The notes under the pieces are model-generated. The model made no database searches. It was not told the origin of the DNA and saw only the letters and a program-made list of their open reading frames with translations. Position numbers and translations under genes: made by a program. From contig MU400524.1 in the NCBI GenBank assembly GCA_022578965.1, forward strand, positions 310,001-374,000: a stretch of 64,000 nt of DNA. Direction: 5' to 3'. Below, in pieces: positions 32,291 to 43,547 of the stretch. This DNA is from Xylaria sp. FL1777 (Eukaryota > Ascomycota > Sordariomycetes > Xylariales > Xylariaceae). Within the stretch, counting starts at the first letter, position 1; each line of letters starts with the position of its first letter.

Positions 32291-34007
32291 GGCCTATCAC
32301 TGAATACTAAACCTGATAGCGTTGTTATGGCAGGGAGATACCGAGCCGAGATGCACTCAAATGCACACAAATGAAGTGGCGTAAGTTGGGTTCGGTGTCC
32401 TCTATGAATGTTATCGTTGAGGTGGGACAGTTCTCGGCTTGCAGGTGGGATCAGTTGTCGAGGTCTTGTATTATGAGAGGGACCTTATTAGTAGCACACT
32501 CGAAGATGAGAATGAAGTCACACAGATGCGTCTAGGTTGGGATATCTTGAATGACGCTTGTCTAAATCGTTCATCACACAGTTAAAAGAGAAGGACACGA
32601 ATCTGTAGGCATCAGAGGAAGAACGCTTGTGCTGATTACCTATGTAGCTTTATGTACGTAGGTTGGGGCCAAAAGTCTGGACCATCCTTAAAAATTATGT
32701 ACAGTGTATTTATTTACCACTTACGGTAAATATTTCCTAATCAGGAAAAAGGGTTAATTCTTGCCAGACTGCTAACGGCCCGAAACTAACGTATATTTTA
32801 CTTTACGGATCGTTATTAGACCGAAACGTAAGTTGCTAAGCCATTAGCGGTCTGGGAAGAATTAACGTCTCTTTCCTAATTGGGAAGTACCTACCGTAAG
32901 TGGTAAATACACACACTGTACTTTATTTTTAAGGATGGTCCAGACTTTTGGCCACAACCTACGTATTTAACTACGTAAGCCTCCATTTACAAATTCAATA
33001 ACCCCGTTATAGCACTTTCAACGGACCCTCCAATTTCGAGGTGCCACCAGTACGGGAATATCCCAATTCATCATCCAGCCCGCCGTCGAGGTTACCAAAT
33101 GCTCAAAAGTCGCGTTCTCATAATCCATGAGAATTCTTCGTGCTTATTTTTCTAGTTATAGGTCATGCAAGCTCTTGATGACACTCAAGAAGATACCCAT
33201 ATACCCGAGCTGGCTTGGTCAAAATTCGTGCTGTCGTCCCCGAAAGGAGCGACGCCTGAATTATTAAGCTCGCAAAAAGCTAGAGGTTATAAGTATTGAT
33301 ATTTTAAAAGAGTCTAAAGTGTGGAATTGGCTCTTCTCTTTGATTTCTGGCTGCGTTGCTATTACATTCCTCGTCAATACATAGTCTATAAATAGTATGC
33401 CTTTGTGACGATTTTGCGCCATCTTTTAGCGCACCATCTCGCCGGCATTCGACTGGCCAACGACTAAAATGCCTAGAAATAAGGACTATTGACACCCGTG
33501 TGGAAAAGATTGCCAGAAATCATTAATATGAAATTTGGGGTATATACTCTAACTTCTATATTATAGCCAGCTTAGGAAATGCATCATGATTGACTTGGCG
33601 TAAGTAGGTATCTCGACTAGGCATGACGCCTACGAAAGGCATGAAAATACACCTTGTAATTACCAATGCTATGTTCAAAGCTAAGCAAAAAGACATAGAT
33701 AGAACTATCAATAAAATCAAAATTGCTAGTTTAGAGTTGTAAAGGACCGACACGCGAGCATGTGGACTGTTCATAGCTCTCACTGCTCCGTGTATTCATC
33801 TACCGCAAACATGCACAGAACGGCTACACTCAGCTTCCATCGTCCCACCTGTATTCACTTACAGGGTATGCCAGTCACTCTCGATAGAGCAAGCCCAAGA
33901 TATCATCGTCACGGCCTTTTAGAGCTCCATATCAGACACCGACAACCATGCCGCCCAGTTAACGAAGCCAAGCGAAGCGGCAATACACACGAACAATTAG
34001 ACCAGCC
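32291..34007. other. intergenic containing a foldback element
   Basis: 1.7 kb between two divergent genes. Apart from the inverted-repeat element at 32655-32965 it is AT-rich with no gene supported. The last 250 bases are the leader of SHY1. Confidence 0.6.
32655..32965. mobile_element. foldback MITE with Tc1/mariner-like termini
   Basis: The two ends are inverted copies of each other: the left arm runs inward from TACGTAGGTTGGGGCCAAAA and the right arm, read on the other strand, from TACGTAGGTTGTGGCCAAAA. Similarity continues for about 130 bases per arm (GTCTGGACCATCCTTAAAAA, GTACAGTGT, TTTACCACTTACGGTA, GTTAATTCTT are shared) around a spacer of roughly 50 bases. There is no coding capacity. 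The GTGGCCAAAAGTCTGGACC end resembles Tc1/mariner terminal repeats, and the flanks permit a TA target duplication; these points are inference. Confidence 0.8.
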
Positions 34008-35190
34008 ATGCCGTCCCCAACAACAAGGCTACCGCGCCACAGTCTCTCGCGGCAAGTCTCGCGCTCAATCTCGCAACAAGTCCACGCCCCCCCAATCCCA
34101 CTCACAACACCACCACTCCGATTCCGATTCCGCCCCCCGAAGCCGCCCTCACGCCGCCCCTTCACGCACGCCGCGCCCCTCCGCAGCCGCCAGCCAGGCG
34201 ACGACCCGAGCTTCCGGTCGATCCTGGACAACCCGCCGGAGCTGGTGCGCACGGGGCGGCGGCACGGGCCGGGGCTGCTCGTGCTGGCGCTGATCCCGGC
34301 GACGGCGCTGGCGCTGGGGACGTGGCAGGTGCAGCGGCTGGGGTGGAAGACGGAGCTGCTGGCGCGGTTCGAGGACAGGCTGGTGCAGCCGCCGCTGCCG
34401 CTGCCGCCGCGCGTCGACCCGGACGCCGTCCACGACTTCGACTACCGCCGCGTCGTGGCCCGCGGCCGCCTCAGGCACGACCGGGAGATGCTGATCGGGC
34501 CGCGCATGCGCGACGGCGAGAGCGGGTTCATGGTCGTCACGCCGCTCGAGAGGGACCCCGGGGGCTCCGATGGCAAGGGCATCACCACCGTCCTGGTCAA
34601 TCGCGGCTGGATACCCAAGTCGCTCAGGCGCCAGCGGGATCGCCCCGAGGGTCTGCCTACGGGGGAGGTCGTTGTCGAGGGCTTGTTGAGGGAGCCTTGG
34701 AAGAAGAATATGTTTACGCCTGACAATCGACCGGATAAGGGCGAGTTCTACTTCCCTGATGTCAAGCAGATGGCCGAGTTGACGGGGAGTCAGGCTGTGT
34801 GGATTGAGCAGACGATGGGTACGTTATGGCACAGTCATATTCACGTTGACGATATTCTGATCATTCTTTTGATTTTGGGTTTGGTTTTATTTTCATCAGT
34901 GCATCCGCTGACATTGGGTTGCCGCAGAGCCCGACTTGATGCAAGTCCTTGAGATGCAGACCAAGGGCATCCCTATCGGTAGACCGGCCGAGGTTAACCT
35001 GCGCAATAATCATGCCCAGTACATTTTTACCTGGTATGTGGTGCTATATTTCCGTTTGTCCCTTGCAGTGCGATCCTAATACTCCGTCAGGTACGGCTTA
35101 GCGATTGCCACATCCATCATGTTCTACATGGTCGTCAAAAAGCCCCCAACAGACATAGCGCGTCGCGTAAGGATGAACAAGGAATGGTGA
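34008..35190 (+). CDS. SHY1: cytochrome c oxidase assembly protein SHY1/SURF1
   Basis: Inner-mitochondrial-membrane factor for assembly of the Cox1 module. Exons 34008-34818, 34928-35033 and 35091-35190 give 338 residues. An Arg/Ser/Pro-rich presequence of about 70 residues is followed by the first membrane segment (LLVLALIPATALALGTWQVQR, about 88-107), whose GTWQVQRLGWK continuation is a SURF1 hallmark. Then come the FDYRRVVARGR stretch, VVTPLER, VLVNRGWIPK, VEGLLREPWKKNMFTPDN, the region encoded by exon 2 (IPIGRPAEVNLRNNHAQYIF) and the second segment YGLAIATSIMFYMV. The 5' half is extremely GC-rich (runs of CTG/CCG/GCG codons), in contrast to the AT-rich third exon. Its stop lies 51 bases from the stop of the convergent CENP-T gene. 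Confidence 0.94.
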
Positions 35191-35241
35191 TAAGTCATCC
35201 CATCAAACGTATCAAACAAAGCCAAAGTTCAGTACCTTGTC

Positions 35242-36862
35242 TCAAGTTACCTCTTCCTGCTCTTCCTCGATCTCTATGCGCCTCGTCTTCTTTCGTGGCG
35301 CTTTACTTGTGATTGGTACGGGCATACGCAGCTCCTGCAGAAGTTCTCTAGGTAGATAGCGATGAGCTAACGCAAATGGCGTAGTTGAAGCATTCGTCTG
35401 CCGTTGTCTGTATCATATATGATATCAACATCTGTACTTTATCAAGTAAAAGAACCCTGTAGAAAGAGTGTATGAAATCATACCTTCGCATGAGAGTAAT
35501 CATATCACTCTCATCGATAGTCTTACGGCCCGCATGCTTAGCATATGCAGACAGGTCGTCTCCAAGCTGTTCGAAAAACCAATCCGTTGCTTGCATAATG
35601 GCATCTAGTGTGTCCGGACTAATCTTGCCTTTGGAGCCCGCGGTTTTTGCACAAGTCGTTGCCAGTCGCTTCACCACACCTGCTGGTAGGGAGGGATACT
35701 CTATACCGTATCTTGATATCTTCTTCCCTTTTTTTCTCTTCAAGCCTCTACTCCGTGCTAGGCCATCTGTGCGTAATAATGCCGTCTCTTCTATCGTACT
35801 AATGTTGTTCTCCGGCGCATCGTCTGCTTCATCTTCGATATCAAAATCAGGCATGTCCATTGGTTCATTCACATCGTCGTCGTCATCATCATCACCCATA
35901 TCATCCGGTGGGCCATTATCATTGCCCAAGTCTTCCAATCCCTCGGTTACTGTCGGTTCTCGTACAGGTGACTGAACAGGGGCCATGATGAAAGTACTTT
36001 CATTCCCAACGTCGGGGATCTCTATAGCCCCGAACACGCTGTCGCCGCCGATTGTTTGCCGTCTCGCTTCATCGGCATCCAGACTATGTATATATATATA
36101 TTAGCTCCTATAGGAATCCTAATGTAAGCAATAGTTGGGTTATAATACTAACCGTTCAATCACAGCCGGCTCTTCCATAATCACCTCCCCACTGTCATCC
36201 AGAGCTGGCGGTGGGAAAAAGCCGGAATCAATGCCCACATCATCGCTCTGTATGTCTGGCCCCATGTAGTCGCTGTATCTCATGCTACCCAGGCTGCTCC
36301 TTATTGTATTATCGGTAATTGCTCGCCGGGGAAGTTCAATCGATTGCATGGTGTAGTTGTCCTCCTCCAACCCACTAAGCCGAGGGGGTTTTAGATCATC
36401 GTCGTCATCATCTTCAGGTCCAAGGGGCAGAGAGAATCGAGGACGTTCTATGGGGAAGTCATCGTCGTCGTCGCCCTCGTCATCCTCAGCAAAAGGGGGC
36501 AAAGTCGAATCGCCATCTCGAGCCGAGGAATCGGGTGATGAGGATGAGGAGAGAGCCTGGGAAGTTGGGGCAAGGACTCGACTCAGGTTTCGCAGGATGT
36601 CACGGGGCGTTTCGCGTTGTTCGCGCAAGCTACGTCGACGGGCTCTTCCCGGAGTAAACAAGGCGGCTCGACGTTGGTCCATTGCCCGGATGGCGGCGCG
36701 TGCGTGTGGGGTGGTAACATTATTCCGTCTTGCTGAGGCGGACGGGCGGCCTGATGCCGGCTCGCCGCTGATTCCTCGTTGATTCGGTGTTGTGGCTACC
36801 CTGGGGGTACTTAAGGGCGCAAGACCACCACCCCGTGACGATCTAGGATTTATATTCGCCAT
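35242..36862 (-). CDS. centromere protein T (CENP-T/Cnn1/Cnp20)
   Basis: Inner-kinetochore histone-fold protein. Exons 36862-36153, 36083-35484 and 35407-35242 give 491 residues. The long N-terminal arm is Arg/Ser-rich and then acidic with several Asp runs, consistent with the flexible arm that recruits Ndc80. The motif FTPGRARRRSLREQRETPRD near residue 70 is typical of fungal CENP-T. The C-terminal histone fold runs from about 375 (SLPAGVVKRLATTCA, ISPDTLDAIMQATDWFFEQLGDDL, AYAKHAGRKTIDESDMITLMRR) and is completed by exon 3 (PFALAHRYLPRELLQELRMP), a characteristic CENP-T ending. A Lys/Arg-rich linker (SRGLKRKKGKKISRYG) precedes the fold. It would pair with CENP-W to bind DNA. Confidence 0.92.
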
Positions 36863-39800
36863 GGTGTAATATCGATGCTTGTCTATTAGACCGGACTGAG
36901 AAGCTGGCAGCTAAGCGGCAGCTTGTGATCATAATAATAGTCGTATGAGGGCTTGCGATTCATTCTTGCTTGTCGTTGTCCGGGATAGTATGGTCGTGTA
37001 CTGCTATGAATTGGTACCTACAAGCCTAGTATGACGTTTCTAGCGTAGGCTTACTGCTGTACAGTGCTGTGCTTGCAATCAATACAGAGTACCATGTCGG
37101 TATGTATTCGTTCGATTCGTTCGACCTGAATTGAGCCAGGACGCGTATGGACTAGAGGAGGCAAAGTTAAGACGCGTCTGCGCGTCAAAGATACTTGGTA
37201 TCTGGTATCTACAAGCACACTAAGCTAAAAAGGGATTAGTCTAGATTTCACACACATGGCACTTTATCCTTGGCAGGTACCTAGGTACATATAGGTACTT
37301 GAGTGGAGGTACAACGCTACCGAATTCCAACCTCAGCTGCAGGTGGGGTTACTCCTGTCTGTCTCAATGCATGTATCAATTCTGCAGTGGGAGCACTCAA
37401 GTCCACAGCCATCCAAACTCCCGGATCTCGGCGTTGAAGTCACCATGAAACCCTTCTTCCACCGTTTCAATAAGATGTTTCGAGATGCATACGACTCCCC
37501 GTCCCATCTGCAATCTTCAAACTACCGAAGTAGTATGTATGTGTTCCCAGGCTGGTCTTCTTGGCCCCGATTCAGCTACCACATGCATACTATAGCAAAC
37601 ATTGCCCAGGTCAAGGTTGGCGGTTGGAAGACACCTATAGCAGGTAGGTAGTAAGTATATGCATACTGCATAGGTACTGCTAGCTGCTGGCTGCTGGATG
37701 TTGGATATTGGATATTGGATGTTCCATCTCTTCTCCCTACATACTGTACTTACACGTACATCGTATGCGTATACACGTGTATGTCAGCCGAACCATGTGT
37801 TACATCCGGATAAATGTCGCTATGCTGTGTTTCATTCGGCTCCTCCCGACTGTTGTTTGAAGAACTCACAGTACAATGTACGAAGTAAGTAGGTATTCCA
37901 TTTTCTTCCCTCTCTCCTGGGTCACTGTCGAATGCTTCTCGCTTAGTTCCTAGTACAATAGGCTCCCTAGCCTGTCGTCGATCAATCTTTTAGTGTAAGG
38001 TAGGAAGATCGTGGGGAATTTGAATATTCTACCGTATTCGGACCACACTAACCTGGTATATACTAGAATCTAGAATCTACCATATGATATGATCCATATC
38101 CATCCCTTACTTAGGTAGGTCGTAGGTAGTGACTCTCCTATCAATCACAGTCTGTTTGCATTCTCACATTTAGTTCCACAGCCTCCTTGCTTGAAGTGGT
38201 CCATCATTCGTGACGAGCTCATCCAAGCAAATCTACACTAGTATTGCTCAATTTAGTACACCTACTACTTATTGTGGTAAGTAAGCCTGTCCACTCTCTT
38301 TCATAGCTAGCCGACTAAGAATTCTGATTTGTCGCAAGTGTGAACTATTGACGAATCAAAGCGAACCCTTTGACACCTCGGAGGAGATGATCCCCCTGAT
38401 ACACATGTCACAACGAGAAATGCTCCAGGGTATTCATGTCACAAGCCGTGCTTCAGATCTACAACGCTTGAACGGGCAGGCTTTTAGTAGAGGACAATGT
38501 CGTTCTCTATCGCTCGTGGCCCTCTCACTCACCCAGCAGTGTTAGTAAGCTCATAAACCAACATTACTTTTCAATAACATGGGGCACAATTAGGACGTTA
38601 GTACAGCTACTCTACTCGTACTATATGTGAGAAGTCGAGGTAGGGATCATGGATGATAAGGAGCTAGGGTAACCTATCTCTATACAACGCTAGTCAGTTG
38701 AATCTACTTATTTTGCATCATATTCGAGTCTATCTTAACCTGACTGATTGATTAGTCCGATAGCCACTACCACCTTGATACCACTTCTTAACAGTTACAA
38801 GTATAGCCACTCAGACTCTTGTTTCGTTCCCTCTCTAACACGAAACGCCTAGTTTCCCTCAAATATGTCCAATCATACGGATGCTGTTGAGAAACTGGAA
38901 TTCCAGGCCGAGCAATCGGAGGATATCACGGAGATGTCTCCACCAAAGCTCGCAATTCTTCCATGGGGTGTAGTGACGGCGGGCTCTTCGCTCTCTCTCC
39001 CCTCTCCCTCTCCCTCTCCCTCGGTCGTACCACTTATATAGCTTTGCGCCCGGACCAGCTTTCAGGCGGGACACTTATGTAAGGATACTTACCTACAAGT
39101 ACCACATTAGGGGTTCCTACCATACCTGCTCCGTACTACTTACACAAGCTTCCTCCTAGAAACCGTGTAGTGTATGTAGCATAGGTAGGAAGTGAATAGT
39201 CTAACACCAATTGACCCTTGTTTGAGATACGCGCACGGCTGTAACAACTACCTACTATAACCGCTGCCAGTGCCCGCTGCAACTGGAACTGGATTAGTCC
39301 TGTTGTACTTAACGCATACATAGGCTGTTCAATCTCTACATATACACTACCGACTACCAAGGTAAGTATCCCTACATACCTCTACCTACAAGCCGACCGC
39401 CTTTCTTTAACGTTTTGGAGGTTGGATTACCTCTTTGATCCTGGGAAGCTCCATTAATCCAACCAACAACCGACCAACCAGACCATTCATCTATCCACCT
39501 CCCTACCTATCTCTATCTACCTAATCCATCCATTCATCAATCCATCCACCCATTACCTATCACCCAATCCACACATCGCCCACCACATACCAGCCAGTAC
39601 ACTCACTACTCACTGCCTACACTGCCTGCACTGCACTTCATACACTTCATACACCACCTTACAAACTGCAACTCGTTCTTGTTCTGCTTCGGCTCGGAGC
39701 GTCATAGGGCTCTGTGTATGTACGTGCGTGCGTGTGTGTTTGTATGTGTGCGTGTGTGGTCCTCTCTTCCTCTCTGCTAGTCCTCCAATCTTCCAATCTT

Positions 39801-40823
39801 CCAGTTTCTAGCCTTTCAGTCTTCTCCCCGATCTTGTTCCGTCGATGATACTTTTTGCCTGCGATCCGAGCGCTGCATCTCTCCTCTGATTGATTGATCT
39901 GATCTGATCTTAAAACCCATCCGTCAGTCGTCGTGGCATCCATCCTTTTCAGTCCTCCAGATACGTGCGCTACGCCAGCCGTGCTGTCGGAACCTTAAGT
40001 CGTTTTTGTCTTGTAGGTTGTCAACCCTTTTATACCTTGCCTTGTGTTTCTCTCTCCCGGCTTCGGCTCCTGTCACTTCACCTTCGCAGCTGTCTACCCT
40101 ACATGACCACAACCTCTCTTCCGATCCCTCCCCCCAGCTGGCTCTCGGACCTCGATACCTCATCGGGAACCCAACAAGCTATCTACCCAACTCTCTTACT
40201 TGCTCGCTCGCTCACTCTACACTATTGTTGTCATACCCTTCGTCGGCTCTGCCTGTTATTCCTACACTCCTTTGTCCTCCACCCCCATACTTCAAGCGCA
40301 GAACCCAAAGCGTAAAGAGAATCACGCCTGCGGTCTAATCTACATGCTCCCACGTTCTCTCTGCATAACACCAGCACCACTATTATCACAGGTATTTTGC
40401 CTATTCCGACCCTTTCGCCCATTGTCTGTTCCTAAGCGGTTCCACCTTGCCTGCAAGAGCTGTTTAGCCCATCGGGCAACCTACACTAAACCTCTCCACC
40501 CCCAAAAGCCAAAGCACCTCCCGTCCATAAACCCCCTTATCGTTATGCTGTTTTATGTTGCCCAACTCCTGCAAGCTGCAGCACGCCACACTCGGTAACT
40601 TCTGTGTCAAGGCATCTCTGACTTTGTTGTATTGTAGTCAACAACGCTCACTTTGAAATCGCGTTCTCTCCTAGGCCTTGTTGCCGACCGCACCTGATAA
40701 CCCCTGACCCTCGCCGATCTACGCCGATTTCCTACCATCAACCCCCCCGATAATTAAACCTCCACTTGTTCACCGTCCGCACACATATCGTCGTGTCTAC
40801 TCAATACCTCGAACCCACGAACC
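36863..40823. other. 4-kb gene-free region, probably long rac1 promoter and leader
   Basis: No coding family is recognisable on either strand. The first part has GTACCTAGGTAC-type motifs (37276-37288, 38106-38128) and a GGATATTGGATATTGGAT run near 37702-37720. From about 39420 the plus strand is strongly C/T-rich with (CCATC)n and CTAC-type short repeats at 39484-39560, continuing to the rac1 start; this looks like a long, possibly intron-containing untranslated leader. Confidence 0.5.
39712..39760. repeat. GT/GTGC microsatellite
   Basis: Alternating purine-pyrimidine tract made of TGTG, TGCG and TATG units within the long region upstream of rac1. Confidence 0.8.
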
Positions 40824-41719
40824 ATGGCGGCTCCAGGTGTTCAGTCTTTGAAGGTATGTCGTACGACGCCTACCCATGCCGAGCAACAACAACTTACGTA
40901 AATTCGTTTTAGTGTGTCGTCACTGGTGATGGTGCTGTTGGCAAGGTAAGCTCTTATTCGCATCGCTAACCCGCCTGTTGCTATGCTAACACAATTTCCT
41001 AGACATGTCTTCTCATCTCATATACGACAAATGCTTTCCCTGGTGAATACATCCCCACAGTGTTAGTTTCCCACTTCATAGCCTGCTAGCGAATGTCACA
41101 TGCCAATACCCGTTTATTTTTTAGCTTTGACAATTATTCCGCAAGTGTTATGGTCGATGGGAAGCCTATTAGCCTTGGACTCTGGGATACTGCTGGCCAG
41201 GAGGATTACGACCGCTTGCGTCCGCTATCATACCCCCAGACCGATGTCTTCCTAATTTGCTTCAGCATTGTCAGCCCACCCTCGTTCGATAACGTTAAGG
41301 CCAAGGTATGCACCCCTTCGAATCATCCATGTCGCGCCGACCTACTAATCCGGTCGCATGCAGTGGTATCCTGAGATTGATCACCATGCCCCCAACATTC
41401 CTATCATCTTGGTTGGTACCAAGCTCGATCTCCGAGAGGACCCTGCTACTCTAGAGAGCCTCCGCTCTAAGAGAATGGAGCCCGTCTCTTATGACCAGGC
41501 TTTGATCTGTGCCAAAGAGATCAAGGCGCACAAGTACCTGGAATGCTCTGCATTGACTCAACGAAACTTGAAGAGCGTTTTTGATGAAGCTATTCGGTAT
41601 GGCCTCCCTCCGGCAAGTGATGAAGGTGGGGGTTTGCTAACCTGTGCTACAGTGCTGTTCTGAACCCTCGTCCTATCCCCGTGAAGGGAAAGAAATCTGG
41701 GAAGTGCACCATCCTTTAG
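40824..41719 (+). CDS. rac1: Rho-family GTPase Rac1
   Basis: Molecular switch for polarised growth, actin organisation and NADPH oxidase control at the plasma membrane. Six exons: 40824-40853, 40913-40945, 41003-41061, 41125-41305, 41364-41596 and 41653-41719, giving 200 residues. P-loop GDGAVGKTC, switch I with PTVFDNYSA, switch [20 protein letters not shown], the G4 motif GTKLD and G5 CSAL are all intact. The effector-region sequence [20 protein letters not shown] distinguishes Rac from Cdc42 in fungi. The tail has a short Lys-rich stretch and ends CTIL, a geranylgeranylation CAAX box. The first three exons are very short, as usual for this gene family. Confidence 0.97.
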
Positions 41720-42536
41720 ATACCCACGCCAGTCCGCAACATAATATTTTGCCTCGTAAGCAACAGATATTGGCAAGGAATGCCGGCGTTTTTGGGGGTT
41801 CATATAGGAAAGACACTTCTCACCAGGGAACTGACGTGCTGAGGCTACTTCTTTGCATTGACCGTTTACATCAGCCTTGCGTCCCTTCCTTTGCACACAC
41901 ACGACATACCCATCCATTTGGTCCGGCCTCATTTCGGTGACCAGGACTTACACAATGGATTTTGACTCCGGGAGAGGGGGAGCAGTTGTGATCCGTAACA
42001 GTGAATTTGAGAAGCATTGGTTTCTTGCAAAAGGGCTGTTTGTCCAGGAGGTTTGATATCCCGTTTCTCGGGTGTTTCTCTCCGTAATCTTGGTTCTAGC
42101 CAAGTTGGAGAAGACCAGAACTTGAGCACAGGACCTCCTCCATGTTTTGTTGTTCCGGAGTTTGATAGAAAGTGGAAAGCTCTTTATTACAGCACAGCAT
42201 GGGATGTCACTCCACCATTCGTCGAATCTGTAAATATCACAGCCTACAATGGAAATGGAAGTTTTCCCCGGTCATACTATGCTATCTTATCATCAAGATA
42301 ATGTGTACATGTTCCTTGCATTATAAATTAATAGTCCATGGTTTGTTTTGTATTGTCTTATATGTAGCCATTCCAGTCGTATCATCCGTGATCTGGTTAT
42401 TATACTTTGAAGATGATTTACAAATAAACGCCCCAGTACATCTCATCCGCTCAAACCGCAATTGACAAAATTGTCCTTCTACAAGACTTTACATCTTCAT
42501 CGCAGGTTTTTCATCTCTCGGGGGCGTCAAATTCTA
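41720..42536. other. convergent intergenic, no gene seen
   Basis: Probably the long rac1 3' UTR and the 3' end of the NOP6 transcript. ORFs here have no recognisable content. Confidence 0.55.
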
Positions 42537-43547
42537 TCATGTCGAGCCGGGAACCCGTCTCCGTCTGCTCGGATGCACACTACCCGCACCACTTGTCTTC
42601 TTCTCCTCCTCCTCCTTCTCCTCCCCACCATCCCCGCCAGCACCGCCCTTCTTCTTCGCCTTCTCCCTCTCCTTCTTATCCCTCAGCCTCGCCTCCTCCT
42701 GCGCGCGCCTCGCGCGCTCCTCGTTCAGCTTCTCGTTCTTGGCGCGGATGCGCTCCCGTCTGTACTCGGTGTTGCCGCCTCCACCAGCCGTGAGCTCGAC
42801 GTTGATCTTGCGCTCCTCCTCCTTCTCCTTCTCCCCTCCCTGACCTTCCCATCTCCTTCCATCCCGTCGGCCGTTCCTGGATCTAGATGCCGTTGTTGTT
42901 GTTGAAGCGGGACACTTGAACACGCTGTGATGGAACAGCTTCAGCGCCGTCTTCATGTGGTCGTAGCGCGCGAACTCGACGAAGGCCACGCCCCGCGACC
43001 GCGTCGGGTCGTGCCTCTGGTGCAGCAGGCGCACGGCTGTCGGGTGCACCGAGGCGAAGTGCGCCTCTATCTGCGCCGCCGTCGCGCTGTAGGGGAGGTT
43101 GCCTACGAAGACTATGAAGCGCTTCTTGGCGTCTGCTTCCCCTCCTTCTGCTCCTGCTTCCGCTTCCGCCTCTGCTTCGCCGGTGGGTTCTGTGGTTGTT
43201 GGTTCGGATTCGGTGGCGGGTGTAGAGGGTTGTTTCTTCTTCTTATTCGCTTTCTTGCTCTTGGTTTGGGCGTCTGTCGTGTCTGCGGCCTTCGCGGTGC
43301 TCGGCTCGGCCTCTCCTTCTGCTTCTGCTTCTGCTTCTGCGCCTCCTTGTGTTTCTTCCTCGCTGACGTCTTTCTTCTTGTCCTTCTTCGACTTCTTTGA
43401 CTTCTTCCTTTCGAGCTTTGAGCTGTCTTCACCCTCCCCGACACTCACGCGTCTACGCTTTTTGCTCGAAATGTCTGTCACGGCAGCCGTTGCGGTAAGA
43501 GTAGCGGGGTCATCATCGTGGGACTTGCGTTTCTTGGAGGAAGACAT
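42537..43547 (-). CDS. NOP6: nucleolar RRM protein NOP6
   Basis: Assembly factor of the small ribosomal subunit in the nucleolus. Single exon, 336 residues. The N-terminal 130 residues alternate Lys-rich and Glu/Ala-rich low-complexity tracts. The RRM begins KKRFIVFVGNLPYSATAAQIEAHF and includes SRGVAFVEFARYDHMKTALK. After an Arg/Gly-rich insertion, KINVELTAGGGGNT and then EKLNEERARR follow, the signature that links it to yeast Nop6; it ends in a basic tail. The acidic/alanine repeats (GAA/GCA-type codons at 43120-43360) are a slippage-prone tract, and they create long open frames on the opposite strand, which are artefacts. The RRM of yeast Nop6 is similarly followed by the VELT-GGGG motif. 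Confidence 0.9.
   Translation of the reverse strand: MSSSKKRKSHDDDPATLTATAAVTDISSKKRRRVSVGEGEDSSKLERKKSKKSKKDKKKDVSEEETQGGAEAEAEAEGEAEPSTAKAADTTDAQTKSKKANKKKKQPSTPATESEPTTTEPTGEAEAEAEAGAEGGEADAKKRFIVFVGNLPYSATAAQIEAHFASVHPTAVRLLHQRHDPTRSRGVAFVEFARYDHMKTALKLFHHSVFKCPASTTTTASRSRNGRRDGRRWEGQGGEKEKEEERKINVELTAGGGGNTEYRRERIRAKNEKLNEERARRAQEEARLRDKKEREKAKKKGGAGGDGGEEKEEEEKKTSGAGSVHPSRRRRVPGST

Noticed and set aside
33485..33515. Short similarity (ACCCGTGTGGAAAAGAT) to 44828-44844
   Set aside because: Only about 17 bases with mismatches; no extended repeat on either side.
34149..34726. Antisense and alternative-frame ORFs in the GC-rich 5' half of SHY1
   Set aside because: High GC removes stops; the SHY1 frame has complete family motifs.
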